Below, piece after piece: positions 16,977-26,081 of a stretch of 64,000 bases of DNA. Made by a program: the position numbers and the translations under genes. The notes beneath the pieces are model-generated. The model did not search any database and was not told where the DNA came from. It saw only the letters and a list, made by a program, of their open reading frames with translations. Positions within the stretch are counted from its first letter, which is position 1; every line of letters begins with the position of its first letter. This stretch comes from Bacteroidota bacterium (lineage in GTDB: Bacteria; Bacteroidota; Bacteroidia; Chitinophagales; Chitinophagaceae), in contig JABDDT010000008.1 of NCBI GenBank assembly GCA_013287475.1, positions 1 to 64,000 on the forward strand, given 5' to 3'.

Positions 16977-17831
16977 TTACTCAGTCAATGCACTCAACTT
17001 GCCGATAAGGAAAGGCGATAATGCCCTGCTGTAAATCCTGATTTCATCGATTGACCCTGTAAAGTTATATGGGTAAGTAGTATTCTCCGTTTTACCAATA
17101 TATAAATCATTTAAGTTTACATTAAATCCAAATGGAGATGTTCTTGTTGATCTCAATGTCCCATTGATATATAATTTACTCACAAAACCATCGTAGGTAT
17201 AAATTACCGTATTCCAATCACCACTGCGTATAGATGTAAAAGATGAGTCTAAAATGCCCGCATTTGCTCCATCACCATAAAACCCTCCAAATATTTCTTT
17301 TGATGTGTCCAATTGTGTTGTATAATCGTACGAAATCGGGTGCACTCTAAGGCCATATACACCTGAAGCCTGATCAGCAGGGCCTTTCATCAAAATCTCA
17401 TTTCCCCACGCATAGCCAGTATAAAACCCATTGAACTTGACTATTGCCATCAAAGTAATTTGGGAAGGGCTCAGTGACACACTATTGGGTATCCGCATAT
17501 ATGCCCCACCAGAAAATTGATACGCATTGCCGGCCCGACCAAAACGATCGCTTGTTACGACTGCGTTATTGAATATAATATTATTGCCTTTCCCGCTGCT
17601 ATCATTCAAATTACCGCCGTTAAAATTATAATATGCGACCAGACCATAATTAAGATTAAAAAGCGTGTCGACCGTTGTGTCATTTACTATTTTTACAGTA
17701 GTGTCGTGAATGGTTTTAATAGTGGTATCATGTTCGGTGACTGTCTTACTGCAAGATGCTTGGGAAATGCTTATTGAAATAAGAATAAACAGAGCGAGAA
17801 ATGAACTTAGTAAAGCACTAATGATTCGCAT
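16977..17831 (-). CDS. LamG/concanavalin-like domain lipoprotein
   Basis: A 284-residue exported protein. The signal peptide ends in SQASC (Cys27), suggesting lipidation. A linker of repeated 'HDTTIK/HDTTVK/NDTTVD' units (about 33-57) separates the anchor from a laminin-G-like jelly roll (about 62-275). That domain shows 'GLVAYYNFNGGNLNDSSGKGNN', 'YTYDGFVSKLYINGTL' and the terminal 'GSIDEIRIYSRALSPFLIGKL', all typical of LamG_3 domains. It probably binds carbohydrate or another surface ligand. No catalytic residues are evident. A palindrome about 95 bases upstream is also found before the gene at 27441. Confidence 0.8.
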   Translation of the reverse strand: MRIISALLSSFLALFILISISISQASCSKTVTEHDTTIKTIHDTTVKIVNDTTVDTLFNLNYGLVAYYNFNGGNLNDSSGKGNNIIFNNAVVTSDRFGRAGNAYQFSGGAYMRIPNSVSLSPSQITLMAIVKFNGFYTGYAWGNEILMKGPADQASGVYGLRVHPISYDYTTQLDTSKEIFGGFYGDGANAGILDSSFTSIRSGDWNTVIYTYDGFVSKLYINGTLRSTRTSPFGFNVNLNDLYIGKTENTTYPYNFTGSIDEIRIYSRALSPFLIGKLSALTE

Positions 17832-17924
17832 TTTGGAATTTTTTAAGGGTCTAAGAAAGTTTTAGATTCGTTATAGCTTAAATATAAAGAAATAAAATAT
17901 CAAACCTAATGAAATTGAGTAGTA

Positions 17925-17942
17925 CTAAGGGTTTACCCTTAG
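17925..17942. promoter_or_regulatory. Palindrome CTAAGGG-TTTA-CCCTTAG
   Basis: This perfect 7-bp inverted repeat with a TTTA spacer lies about 95 bases upstream of the LamG lipoprotein start. Seventeen bases are identical to the palindrome at 27386-27402. It is a candidate operator for a dimeric regulator. Confidence 0.5.
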
Positions 17943-18056
17943 GGATTTCTTATAATAATTGTGTTAATACTGAAAAATTGATTTTAATCAAATTCATCTG
18001 ATGAATGCCTGCAAAAAATCTCTGGAAAAATTAAACTATTTTAAATGGAAAACCTA

Positions 18057-18725
18057 CTATTTACGAACATACATAAATTCTGCAAAACCTAATAGATCCC
18101 AAAAAATGTTGCCTATTAATTTTTTACCCCGAATCCAATGGCCAAGTATTCTTAAAGGAGAAATTAAAATAAAATACACATTTCTTCTTATACCGCCTGC
18201 TATTACTTTACAACTATTTCTTTCAAAAAGTTCAGTTAATTCCTTTACAGAATAGATCCTTACGTGCGAATGATCGTCATAAAAATTTAATGTGCCATAC
18301 ATGGATGGCAATTTTGTACTTTTTATTCCGGGATATTCAATGTACATATAACCGCCTGTCTTCAGTTTTCCTATAAGATTTTCAATTACTTTATCTCCAT
18401 TATGCAGATGTTCTATTACATGTGCAATCCAAATACCATCAAAATAATCATCAGGAATCAGGTGGAAATCTAATTTTGTAAGATCCATTTCATAAAAACA
18501 TTTCATTACCTTAAAATCCTCATCATTATTATTATATTCTTTATTTAAATCAACACCATAATATTCACACGCAGGAAACAAAGAAACCGTCTTGGATGCA
18601 GAATGGTTACCCACACCCACATCCAGCAATTTAAAGGCCTTATTTCCAAAAGATTTTTTCAGGTAAATGAATTTTGAATTTCGTCCCTTTAAAAATCTCA
18701 TTATTGCAAATTGAGTATTTCCCAT
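18057..18725 (-). CDS. Class I SAM-dependent methyltransferase
   Basis: A 222-residue cytoplasmic enzyme with the seven-strand methyltransferase fold. Motif I is FKLLDVGVGNHSASK (about residues 30-45), the acidic loop YYGVDLNKEY follows, and DDYFDGIWIAHVIEHLHN is the motif IV/post-I stretch seen in Methyltransf_11/23 proteins. The ATG at 18725 is chosen; a TTG 30 bases upstream would add ten residues. The C-terminus has a hydrophobic stretch (NVYFILISPLRILGHWI). The substrate is unknown. It lies 48 bases downstream of the CWC/DUF5522 gene on the same strand. Confidence 0.82.
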   Translation of the reverse strand: MGNTQFAIMRFLKGRNSKFIYLKKSFGNKAFKLLDVGVGNHSASKTVSLFPACEYYGVDLNKEYNNNDEDFKVMKCFYEMDLTKLDFHLIPDDYFDGIWIAHVIEHLHNGDKVIENLIGKLKTGGYMYIEYPGIKSTKLPSMYGTLNFYDDHSHVRIYSVKELTELFERNSCKVIAGGIRRNVYFILISPLRILGHWIRGKKLIGNIFWDLLGFAEFMYVRK

Positions 18726-18772
18726 TTCGATACAGTAATTAATGAAAGTAGCCAAAGCTGCTCATAGTTGAT

Positions 18773-19132
18773 TTATTCTGCCCATCTCTTTTTAAATCCA
18801 TAAGGACAGTGCCGGCATCCGCTTCTGCAACAAAATCCGCGTGACAAAAGATACAGTTCCGTAAATACGCGGTATTCTTCTTCCTTATAATAATGAATGC
18901 CTTCAATTAAATCGCCTCCCGGACCAGGAAAAGGATAATCCTTTTCTTTGGCAATGAGCTGATTCATTTCCAAAAGACAGTTATTACAAAGGCAATTATA
19001 AAATGTTTTTGTCAGATAAGATTTCGTTTCATTGCTCAGAGTCACCTGCGAGCAATCACAGGCTGAAACATTTTCTGCGTTGCAGCTGAATTCCTTTTTA
19101 CACCGCGGACATATTTTATATTTTACTCCCAT
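18773..19132 (-). CDS. Cysteine-rich CWC domain plus DUF5522 protein
   Basis: A 119-residue protein with 12 or more Cys in two parts. The N-terminal 'YKICPRCKKEFSCNAENVSACDC' fits the cysteine-rich CWC family. The C-terminal 'HYYKEEEYRVFTELYLLSRGFCC' and 'SGCRHCPYG' fits DUF5522. Both would bind metal, probably zinc. The ATG at 19132 lies one base after the stop of the ABC transporter gene (TAA-T-ATG), which implies translational coupling; an earlier in-frame codon would sit inside that gene. The function is unknown. Confidence 0.78.
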   Translation of the reverse strand: MGVKYKICPRCKKEFSCNAENVSACDCSQVTLSNETKSYLTKTFYNCLCNNCLLEMNQLIAKEKDYPFPGPGGDLIEGIHYYKEEEYRVFTELYLLSRGFCCRSGCRHCPYGFKKRWAE

Positions 19133-19133
19133 A

Positions 19134-20951
19134 TTATTGATATCCCTTTGCCTGCAATGCAAATAATTCTGCATATTTTCCTTTCATATCAATTAATTCC
19201 TGGTGTGACCCGCTTTCAATCAATTCGCCCTGTTGCAGTACCAGGATCCGGTCAGCCATCCTCACTGTTGAAAACCTGTGAGAAATCAACACTGCTGTTT
19301 TTCCCTGGGTGAGCGCGGCAAAGCGCTGGAATACTTCATATTCAGCACGGGCATCGAGTGCAGAAGTCGGTTCATCCAAAATCAATACCTGCGCCTGCCT
19401 CATATAGGCTCTTGCCAGGGCCACTTTCTGCCATTCTCCGCCTGATAATTCAACACCTTCTTCAAACCTCTTTCCAAGCATCTGATCATATCCTGCCGGT
19501 AAACGGTTGACCAGTCCTGCTGCCAGGCTTTGTTCTGCTGCAGAAATGATCAAAGGTGTATTTTCCTTTTGAATAATATTACCGACGGCTATATTATCCG
19601 AAACACGCATCTGGTAACGCAGATAGTCCTGGAATATGATCCCGATGTTTTGTCTCAGGCTAACGATATCGTATAACCGCAAATCGTGACCATCCAATAA
19701 AATTCTGCCTTCGGCTGGGTCATAGAGTCGAGCCAGTAATTTGACGAGTGTGGTTTTCCCCGCGCCGTTTTCACCCACGAGTGCAATTTTTTCTCCTGCC
19801 TTTAATGTAAAATTTAAATGTCTCGATGCCCAGTTCTCAGCATGCTGGTAGCGAAATCCCACATCCTGGAATTCGAATCCTGAGCGGATGGGATTTGGAA
19901 AAGGAAGCGGATTTGAATTTGTGGTAATCCCCGGCTGAATCTCAAAGAATTCAAAAAAATCACTGAGATAAATAGCTCCCTGTGAAACAGCTGTAAATCT
20001 TGTCAGGATCGATTCCATCAGGGTCTTGAGCTGTCGGAAAGTACCTGCCAGAAAAGTAAGCTGGCCGATACTGATCTTCCCGGAAATGGTTTCCAGAATT
20101 ATATAAATGTAAGCACCGTAATATCCCAGGCTACCTAATAATGTAAAACCGGATCCCCACAAAGATCTGTTAATCGAAATCCTGCGGTTACTGAGATAAA
20201 ATTTATTTGCCAGTGCTTCAAACTTTCCAATGATGAATCCTGAAAGATCAAAGATTTTTACTTCTTTAGCTGTTTCATCACTAGCTCCAAGATATCGGAG
20301 ATAATCCAGTTCTCTCCTCTCCGGTGTTTGCCTCCGATTCAATGCGTAAGTCTGATCATTGAAATATGATTCACCAATAAAAGATGGAATGATCGTTATA
20401 AATAATAATGCAATCAGCCAGGGATTGAACAGGATGAGGCCCGCAGCCAGGAAACCCATGGTAATCAGATCCTGTACCTGGCTAAGCACCTGTGATAATA
20501 AAATGGTCCTGCCCGTTGTTTGTTGTCTCGCCCTTTCCAGTTTATCATAAAATACGGGATCCTCAAACTGTTCCAGATCCAGTATGGCCGCATGTTTCAT
20601 AATGCGAACTGAACTTAGTTTCCCAAAAAGATCGCCAAGTAAAGTATCCAGTAATGAAATACTGCGGCCCAAACCGTCGTTGACAAGCGCCAGTAAAAAT
20701 TCAAAGCCAATCAACGTCCATAAGTGATGGGTAGAAGCGTGGCCTGGGTGACGATTCAGAAATATCACTTCATCGATGATCAGTTTCCCGATATACAGAA
20801 AGGAAACCGGAATAGCGGAGCGTAACAACCGGAGACCGGCATTCAGCCCGGTCATCCAGGGACTTGAAGCCCAGACGAGTTTGAAAAATGCAGGAAGGTT
20901 CCGAAGGGCGCTGAGCCGTTCTTTCCAGCCTGGCTTTTGAATTACGGCCAT
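19134..20951 (-). CDS. ABC transporter, fused permease and ATPase (MsbA-like half-transporter)
   Basis: A 605-residue inner-membrane exporter half that would act as a homodimer. The N-terminal 330 residues contain about six membrane segments. The ATPase domain (about 360-600) has Walker A GENGAGKTTLVKLLA, signature LSGGEWQKVALARA, Walker B VLILDEPTSALDA and the switch His (LISHRFSTV). The cargo cannot be inferred; lipid or peptide are common for this type. It is the first gene of a set with the coupled CWC/DUF5522 gene. Confidence 0.88.
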   Translation of the reverse strand: MAVIQKPGWKERLSALRNLPAFFKLVWASSPWMTGLNAGLRLLRSAIPVSFLYIGKLIIDEVIFLNRHPGHASTHHLWTLIGFEFLLALVNDGLGRSISLLDTLLGDLFGKLSSVRIMKHAAILDLEQFEDPVFYDKLERARQQTTGRTILLSQVLSQVQDLITMGFLAAGLILFNPWLIALLFITIIPSFIGESYFNDQTYALNRRQTPERRELDYLRYLGASDETAKEVKIFDLSGFIIGKFEALANKFYLSNRRISINRSLWGSGFTLLGSLGYYGAYIYIILETISGKISIGQLTFLAGTFRQLKTLMESILTRFTAVSQGAIYLSDFFEFFEIQPGITTNSNPLPFPNPIRSGFEFQDVGFRYQHAENWASRHLNFTLKAGEKIALVGENGAGKTTLVKLLARLYDPAEGRILLDGHDLRLYDIVSLRQNIGIIFQDYLRYQMRVSDNIAVGNIIQKENTPLIISAAEQSLAAGLVNRLPAGYDQMLGKRFEEGVELSGGEWQKVALARAYMRQAQVLILDEPTSALDARAEYEVFQRFAALTQGKTAVLISHRFSTVRMADRILVLQQGELIESGSHQELIDMKGKYAELFALQAKGYQ

Positions 20952-20975
20952 TATTGAATGGCAAATTTACAATAA

Positions 20976-21095
20976 AGTATAAGAGTATAAGAGTATAGGA
21001 GTATAAGAGTAAAGGAGAGAAATATATTTAGAAAGTAAATTAAAATTTATAGAATATTCAAAACACTCTTATACTCCTATACTCTTATACTCCTA
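20976..21095. repeat. Facing inverted arrays of TATAAGAG octamers
   Basis: The left array 20976-21010 and right array 21065-21095 carry the same 8-bp units as 12669-12747. The innermost 28 bases of each arm (20983-21010 and 21065-21092) are exact reverse complements around a 54-base AT-rich loop. The array lies downstream of the RRM gene and upstream of the ABC exporter start, so it may separate the two transcription units. Confidence 0.88.
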
Positions 21096-21242
21096 CAGTT
21101 TCAGTTGGGGTTGTTCGGGCAAAAAAAGGTGGATGATTTACAGCAATAGAATAAAGTTAAAAGATATTAACCATCTTCCTATACTATATATCATCCACCA
21201 AAAGGCGTTGAACGTTATGCCTAAACCGGACTAAGTATTTGC

Positions 21243-21566
21243 TTAGTAACGATTACGGTCACGGTTATATCCTCCACCACCGCCACGGCTTGATCCACCA
21301 CCACGGGATCCACCGCCGCCGGGATTTTTATCTTCAGCAACTTTTACAGTAAGCGTTCTTCCTTCCAGGCTTGTGCCGTCGAGGGCCTTAATGGCTTTCT
21401 CCGCTTCTTCATTACTTGAAAATTCAACAAACCCGAACCCACGACTCTTATGGGTTTCTCTGTCTAAAATAACTTTTGCTGAACCAACGGAACCGTATGG
21501 TTCAAACAATTCTTGCAATTCTTGATCACTAACGGCGAAAGGCAGACCGGCTACAAAGATTTTCAT
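21243..21566 (-). CDS. Glycine-rich RRM RNA-binding protein
   Basis: A 107-residue cytoplasmic RNA-binding protein. One RNA-recognition motif (about 1-80) shows RNP2 IFVAGL at residues 3-8 and RNP1 RGFGFVEF at about 41-48 with its aromatic residues. A Gly/Arg/Ser-rich tail (GGGGSRGGGSSRGGGGGYNR) completes it. The ATG at 21566 is chosen because MKIFVAGLPF is the normal family start. Such proteins often respond to cold or growth state in Bacteroidota and cyanobacteria. It is followed by the inverted octamer array. Confidence 0.92.
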   Translation of the reverse strand: MKIFVAGLPFAVSDQELQELFEPYGSVGSAKVILDRETHKSRGFGFVEFSSNEEAEKAIKALDGTSLEGRTLTVKVAEDKNPGGGGSRGGGSSRGGGGGYNRDRNRY

Positions 21567-21724
21567 TCCAATACAATTTAATAGGCGACAAGATACCACA
21601 ATAGTTTAGTTCGGTGGTTTATTGGTACATTTTTTTTGGAATAAAGGCATGATTTCTTCAAAATTAGCCTTTTATACAGGTTTTGAATAGCAGAATCAGG
21701 TGAAAACGCCAATTAAATCATATA

Positions 21725-24694
21725 TCAAACAGGAGAAATAGGAATTCTCAGGTCATATCGGGCACCTTCACCAGGCTTACTGTTGATGGTAAAAATCGCC
21801 TTTATGCGTTTTGCTCTTTTGAGCATGTTTTGAAATCCATGTCCTTTTTTTATGAACAGGTGATTAAATCCCAAGCCATCATCGACCAGTTCAATCTGAA
21901 TTTCATGAAGACCGGATTTTTTAATAACTAATTTTACATGATGGGCCTGTGCATGTTTCAGGGAATTACTCATGGCTTCTTTAAAAATCATCATGATATT
22001 CCTGTTATAATTTCCGGGAAGTTTTAGTTCATCGGATGCTCCTAGTAAATTTTCATACGTAAAACAAATTCCCGTGTCCTGGAACAGGTCGATGCCAGAA
22101 CTTTCAAGCCTGTGGCCTATCTCTTTTATTATATCACTTTCGGGATTCAAAGCCCAGAGAATATCCCGTGTGCCCTGGTATAAACCACTCACATTGTCTT
22201 TTATCTGACCAATGATTCTTTTCTCCTCTTCATGCCCGCTTCCCAGTTTAGTATGCAGCACATCTGTCAAAACCTGAATTCTCGTAAGGCTATTCCCCAC
22301 TTCATCGTGAAAATCTTCGGAAGCGGTTTGTCTGACTTTAATATTTTCTTCCCGCTTAATTTCTTCGATATGATTCATCTGTTTTACACGCATCCTCATT
22401 CGGAACCATTGTATCCATAAAATAATACCCATTACCAGGATGATCAGCAAAATTTTAAAATAAATGGTCTGGTAAAAAGCGGCTTTAATATCAAAATTAA
22501 ATTCAACATTGTTCTTCGAAAATCCGACACCTTCTAAAAATGCCCTGGCCCTGAAAGTATAATGGCCCGGAGGCAAGGCTGGATAAACTACAAAATGATT
22601 TGGCGAAAGCGCCGAATAAATTTTTTCCATCCCTTCCAACTGATATTGATACAGTATGGATTCGCCATGCAGATAACTCGGACACCTGAATGAAAAAGTC
22701 AGATGATTTTCATTATGTTCAAGAGTAAGGTTTTTTGGTATGGCATACCAGTTATTTACCAGGCCACTATATCTGTCCGATGGAATATCTTTTGAAAATA
22801 CCTGCACCTGCTGAAGAACCAGGGGCGGTAAATAATTTTGTTTTCTTCCTGAATCAGGAAGAAATTTTAACACCCCGGAAACAGTACCGAACCATAAATT
22901 ATTTTTACTGTCATAAACAGCGGCTCCATGGTTACATTCTGCTGAGGAGATATCACCCTGAATGGAAAGACTTGAGATCTGCAAGGCCTCGGTGGTTGTA
23001 TCGAAAACTATTTTGTTTACTCCTCTTCCCGTTCCCAGCCATATCTGATTTTTATGATCGGTAACTTCACTATATATAAAATCGGAATTCAATCCGTCTT
23101 TTGTTGTGATCTGCCTGAATTTTCCCGTAAGACTATTGTAAAGAATGAATCCTTTATTAGAAGTGGCCAGCAGATAATATTTCCCCAGCGTTGCGAGCGC
23201 CATATAATTCGCCCTGTTCAGAAGGGAATCATTCAACTTCCTGTATTTAAAATCATTTCCAATCAGGTAAAGACCTTTGTCGGTCGTAACCAGTAAAGTG
23301 TCTCTTGAAACCAGTAAGCTTCTGACTGAATATGATTCAAGTACCTGAGTTGTTATTCCGAGAGATGAAACATTAAAAAAGCCCCAGCAGGAATTAACCC
23401 AGAATCCTCCTCTGCCATCCGGTACCACGGCATAAATACATCCTTTAATAGCACCTAAATTTATTTTAGTCGACTTGCCGTTATAATATTTTACAAATAA
23501 ACCGCTGCTGGCAAGAACATAGATTCCTTTGTCGTCTGCTTTATACAATCCTATAATATTCTTGTCGCCCGGTTCATCAGAGAGGCCTTTTACAGGATTA
23601 ATATTTTTTCCATCATATTCAAATAATCCCGCTCCTTCCGTTCCAATAAAAATCTTGTTATCATTTTCGAGCATTGGCATTACATTCAGGTTACGTTCAG
23701 CAGTAAATTGATCGAATATCAGAAACTGCTGGTATGAATATCTGAAAACACCGGTACCGTTTGTTCCAAACCATAGATTGTCCTCCCGATCCTGAAATAT
23801 GACCATAGTATTACTTCCTGCATAACCGTTAGCGTTATTAAACGGCACCAGTCCTGAATCAGAATATTGAAACAGACCCTGTGTTGACGTTATCCAAAGA
23901 TTGTCTGATTTATCCTGGTATAAATTAGTGAACTTCTCCTGTTTATCTGCTTTTATCAACGAGCTGATTACACCCTGATCCACAGAAAATATCTCTTTAT
24001 ATGACAATAGGAAAAGCCTGCCTGAATCATTTGCAGCAAAAACAATTTTTAGAAAAACTCCGTTATCATCGAATTCGGTCAGGGGGACAATCAATTTCCA
24101 GCCTTCGCTTTCCAATCTGAAAATCCCTTTATTTAAAACGATGGCCCATAACAATCCCTGCTTATCCACCTGGATCGTTGTAAGTCTTTCATTCAAACCT
24201 GTAACAGGAACCCGGGTTGGCTTTTCACCCTGTTCCATTTGATATAATTTTCCACCCGCAAGCACCCAGATTCTTTGCAATGCATCTTCCTGAATGGAAC
24301 GGACTGCATTACCTTCCATCGAATCAGTAAACTGAAAATTTTTGAATGCCGCTCCGTTAAACTTCGAAATACCGTACCCCGTTCCTATCCAGATATTCGA
24401 ATCATGATCTGCCATGATCGTATTTGCGTAATTACTTATCAGGCCTTCCGTCTCACTGTAATTTGTAAAGACTTTCCCATCAAACCTGGATATTCCGCCG
24501 AGCGTGCAGAACCAAAGATTATCATAATGATCCTGTGTTATAGCGCTTACCTGGGATTGGATCAGACCCTGTTGCACATTATAATTCTGAAAATGGAATT
24601 TTTGTGCCTGTAATAATGAAGGGAAAAACAAGGAGGCAATAAATACCCGCTTAAAGAATTGGATAAATTTATGTCCGGATATAGAATCAGTCAT
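21725..24694 (-). CDS. Reg_prop/Y_Y_Y sensor histidine kinase (HisKA_3 type)
   Basis: A 989-residue transmembrane sensor kinase. The order is signal peptide (to about residue 31), two periplasmic beta-propellers made of Reg_prop repeats ('DHYDNLWFCTLGGISRFDG', 'NIWIGTGYGISKFNG', 'QIWLGTGRGVNKI'), a Y_Y_Y domain (about 655-720), one membrane segment (IYFKILLIILVMGIILWIQW), and the phosphoacceptor region DFHDEVGNSLTRIQ. A HATPase domain follows with FKEAMSNSLKHA, VDDGLGF and GHGFQNM. It is divergent from the NarL-type response regulator, 141 bases away, which is almost certainly its partner. The ligand is unknown. Confidence 0.92.
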   Translation of the reverse strand: MTDSISGHKFIQFFKRVFIASLFFPSLLQAQKFHFQNYNVQQGLIQSQVSAITQDHYDNLWFCTLGGISRFDGKVFTNYSETEGLISNYANTIMADHDSNIWIGTGYGISKFNGAAFKNFQFTDSMEGNAVRSIQEDALQRIWVLAGGKLYQMEQGEKPTRVPVTGLNERLTTIQVDKQGLLWAIVLNKGIFRLESEGWKLIVPLTEFDDNGVFLKIVFAANDSGRLFLLSYKEIFSVDQGVISSLIKADKQEKFTNLYQDKSDNLWITSTQGLFQYSDSGLVPFNNANGYAGSNTMVIFQDREDNLWFGTNGTGVFRYSYQQFLIFDQFTAERNLNVMPMLENDNKIFIGTEGAGLFEYDGKNINPVKGLSDEPGDKNIIGLYKADDKGIYVLASSGLFVKYYNGKSTKINLGAIKGCIYAVVPDGRGGFWVNSCWGFFNVSSLGITTQVLESYSVRSLLVSRDTLLVTTDKGLYLIGNDFKYRKLNDSLLNRANYMALATLGKYYLLATSNKGFILYNSLTGKFRQITTKDGLNSDFIYSEVTDHKNQIWLGTGRGVNKIVFDTTTEALQISSLSIQGDISSAECNHGAAVYDSKNNLWFGTVSGVLKFLPDSGRKQNYLPPLVLQQVQVFSKDIPSDRYSGLVNNWYAIPKNLTLEHNENHLTFSFRCPSYLHGESILYQYQLEGMEKIYSALSPNHFVVYPALPPGHYTFRARAFLEGVGFSKNNVEFNFDIKAAFYQTIYFKILLIILVMGIILWIQWFRMRMRVKQMNHIEEIKREENIKVRQTASEDFHDEVGNSLTRIQVLTDVLHTKLGSGHEEEKRIIGQIKDNVSGLYQGTRDILWALNPESDIIKEIGHRLESSGIDLFQDTGICFTYENLLGASDELKLPGNYNRNIMMIFKEAMSNSLKHAQAHHVKLVIKKSGLHEIQIELVDDGLGFNHLFIKKGHGFQNMLKRAKRIKAIFTINSKPGEGARYDLRIPISPV

Positions 24695-24772
24695 TATTTT
24701 ATTCTATTGTGGTGCAAGCTCCATAATCTTAAAGATAAAGTAACTTTATAACCTTATTTGTTCAGTATAAAT

Positions 24773-24787
24773 CCCCCATAATGGGGG
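24773..24787. promoter_or_regulatory. Palindrome CCCCCAT-A-ATGGGGG between kinase and regulator genes
   Basis: Perfect 7-bp inverted arms around one base lie between the divergent kinase and response-regulator genes, 48 bases before the regulator start. The G/C-rich half-sites stand out in AT-rich sequence. It is a candidate autoregulatory site; it lacks a following T-run and so is not a terminator. Confidence 0.5.
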
Positions 24788-24835
24788 AGGTTCTTCTGCC
24801 GAAAATCATAGAAATTTATAAAATATTAAAATATC

Positions 24836-25465
24836 ATGGATGAACAAAGCGTCAGAATAGTTATTGTTGAAGATGATAAAGTCATCCGTGAAGGCTACCG
24901 TTTTTTAATTGGTGAAAAACAGGGATATCAGGTTATTAATACCTATTCAACGGCGGAACAGGCAATTAAAAAACTCCATGAAGATAATCCCGACCTGGTT
25001 ATGCTGGATGTGGGTTTACCCGGAATATCAGGTATAGAAGCCATACCTAAAATAAAATCCATATTACCCCAGGTACTCATATTAATATGTACTGTTCATG
25101 ATACGGAAGAGATCATATTCCGGGCTTTGGCCAACGGTGCTTCCGGGTATCTGACCAAAAATAGTTCTGCTGTAAAAATCATGGAATCTATCAGGGAAAT
25201 AATGCAGGGAGGCGCTTCCATGAGTGCTAATGTGGCACAGCTGGTAATTCGTTCCTTTCAAAGAAACTCTCATTCACCGCTTTCAAGAAGGGAAACACAG
25301 ATCCTGGAAGAAATTGCAAAAGGGAAAAACCGGCGGGTCATTGCTGACGAGTTATTTATAGATAATGAAACAGTTAAAAGTCACATTAAAAACATCTATG
25401 CGAAATTAAATGTTCATTCCAAAGCGGATGCTATCCGTACTGCCAAAGAAAATAAACTTATTTAA
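24836..25465 (+). CDS. NarL/FixJ-family response regulator
   Basis: A 209-residue cytoplasmic transcription factor. The receiver domain (about 5-122) has the acidic pocket VEDD, phosphoacceptor Asp58 in VMLDVGLPG, and Lys in GYLTKNS. The LuxR-type HTH (about 145-205) shows LSRRETQILEEIAKGKNRRVIADEL and ETVKSHIKNIYAKLNVHSK. It is divergent from the Reg_prop histidine kinase, its likely cognate sensor. Confidence 0.94.
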   Translation: MDEQSVRIVIVEDDKVIREGYRFLIGEKQGYQVINTYSTAEQAIKKLHEDNPDLVMLDVGLPGISGIEAIPKIKSILPQVLILICTVHDTEEIIFRALANGASGYLTKNSSAVKIMESIREIMQGGASMSANVAQLVIRSFQRNSHSPLSRRETQILEEIAKGKNRRVIADELFIDNETVKSHIKNIYAKLNVHSKADAIRTAKENKLI

Positions 25466-25489
25466 AAAAAGCAGGTGGTGGAAACCACC
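25464..25489 (-). terminator. Rho-independent terminator of the LytTR gene
   Basis: On the minus strand the stem GGTGGT/ACCACC (25474-25489, GGAA on the plus strand as loop) is followed by TGC and a run of seven T. It lies just beyond the LytTR stop codon and abuts the response-regulator stop codon, so the two convergent genes share this spacer. Confidence 0.7.
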
Positions 25490-25512
25490 CGCGGTCACAT
25501 GAGAAAATAAAA

Positions 25513-25947
25513 CTAGTAGTCAGAGTACCCGGACTGGGACTCCAAGATATCTTCGAATAAAGGTGTTTCCTGTTCATTACTGCCCCTCGTAACCCATTTT
25601 TTAAAATCCTGCATTCTAACCTGATTGATAAAAACCTTCTCTTTTGGTGCAGGATAAAGTTCTACTTCAATTCTGCCTGCAACACATAATTTAAATTTTC
25701 GAAGGGATTCAATATGGACCAGATATTTTTTATTAATCCTGTAAAAATCTGCCGGATCGAGAGAAATCGAAAGCTCCCTCAAAGTTTTTGGGATTAAATA
25801 CTTAATTCCCTGAATACGGTCAACCATAAAGCAGGTTTTATTCTCCAGGAAAAAATACGCTATATCATCTGTTTTGAATAATACATATTCATTGGCGCGA
25901 CGGATGATAATTCTCCGATACTGGCTATTGTTAGGATTAGTACTCAT
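25513..25947 (-). CDS. Stand-alone LytTR DNA-binding domain protein
   Basis: A 144-residue protein made almost entirely of one LytTR domain. 'IIIRRANEYVLFKTDDIAYFFLENKTCFMVD' and 'LDPADFYRINKKYLVHIESLRKF' (about 70-95) are typical of the fold that contacts DNA through beta strands. There is no receiver domain, so phosphorylation control would have to come from elsewhere. The ATG at 25947 is chosen; the in-frame codon 22 residues earlier adds a non-conserved stretch. It is convergent with the NarL-type regulator. Confidence 0.82.
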   Translation of the reverse strand: MSTNPNNSQYRRIIIRRANEYVLFKTDDIAYFFLENKTCFMVDRIQGIKYLIPKTLRELSISLDPADFYRINKKYLVHIESLRKFKLCVAGRIEVELYPAPKEKVFINQVRMQDFKKWVTRGSNEQETPLFEDILESQSGYSDY

Positions 25948-26081
25948 CAAACATCGAATTGAACGTTTATTAAAATTAGAAACTAACCGTAATGAAAAAA
26001 GGAATTGGCTCAAAATGCCGTCGGGAGGGGGATAGAATTTAAAAAATAGTCTATTTATCTGGTAGAAAATTAAAAATGGGG
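25948..26081. other. Non-coding leader of the LytTR gene
   Basis: This AT-rich sequence between the LytTR start and the repeat array should contain the LytTR promoter. No clear -7/-33 pair was identified. Confidence 0.3.

Noticed and set aside
20359-20550. Antisense reading frames across the ABC exporter, SusC-like genes, kinase and others
   Set aside because: They lie wholly inside well-supported genes on the other strand and encode no recognisable motif.
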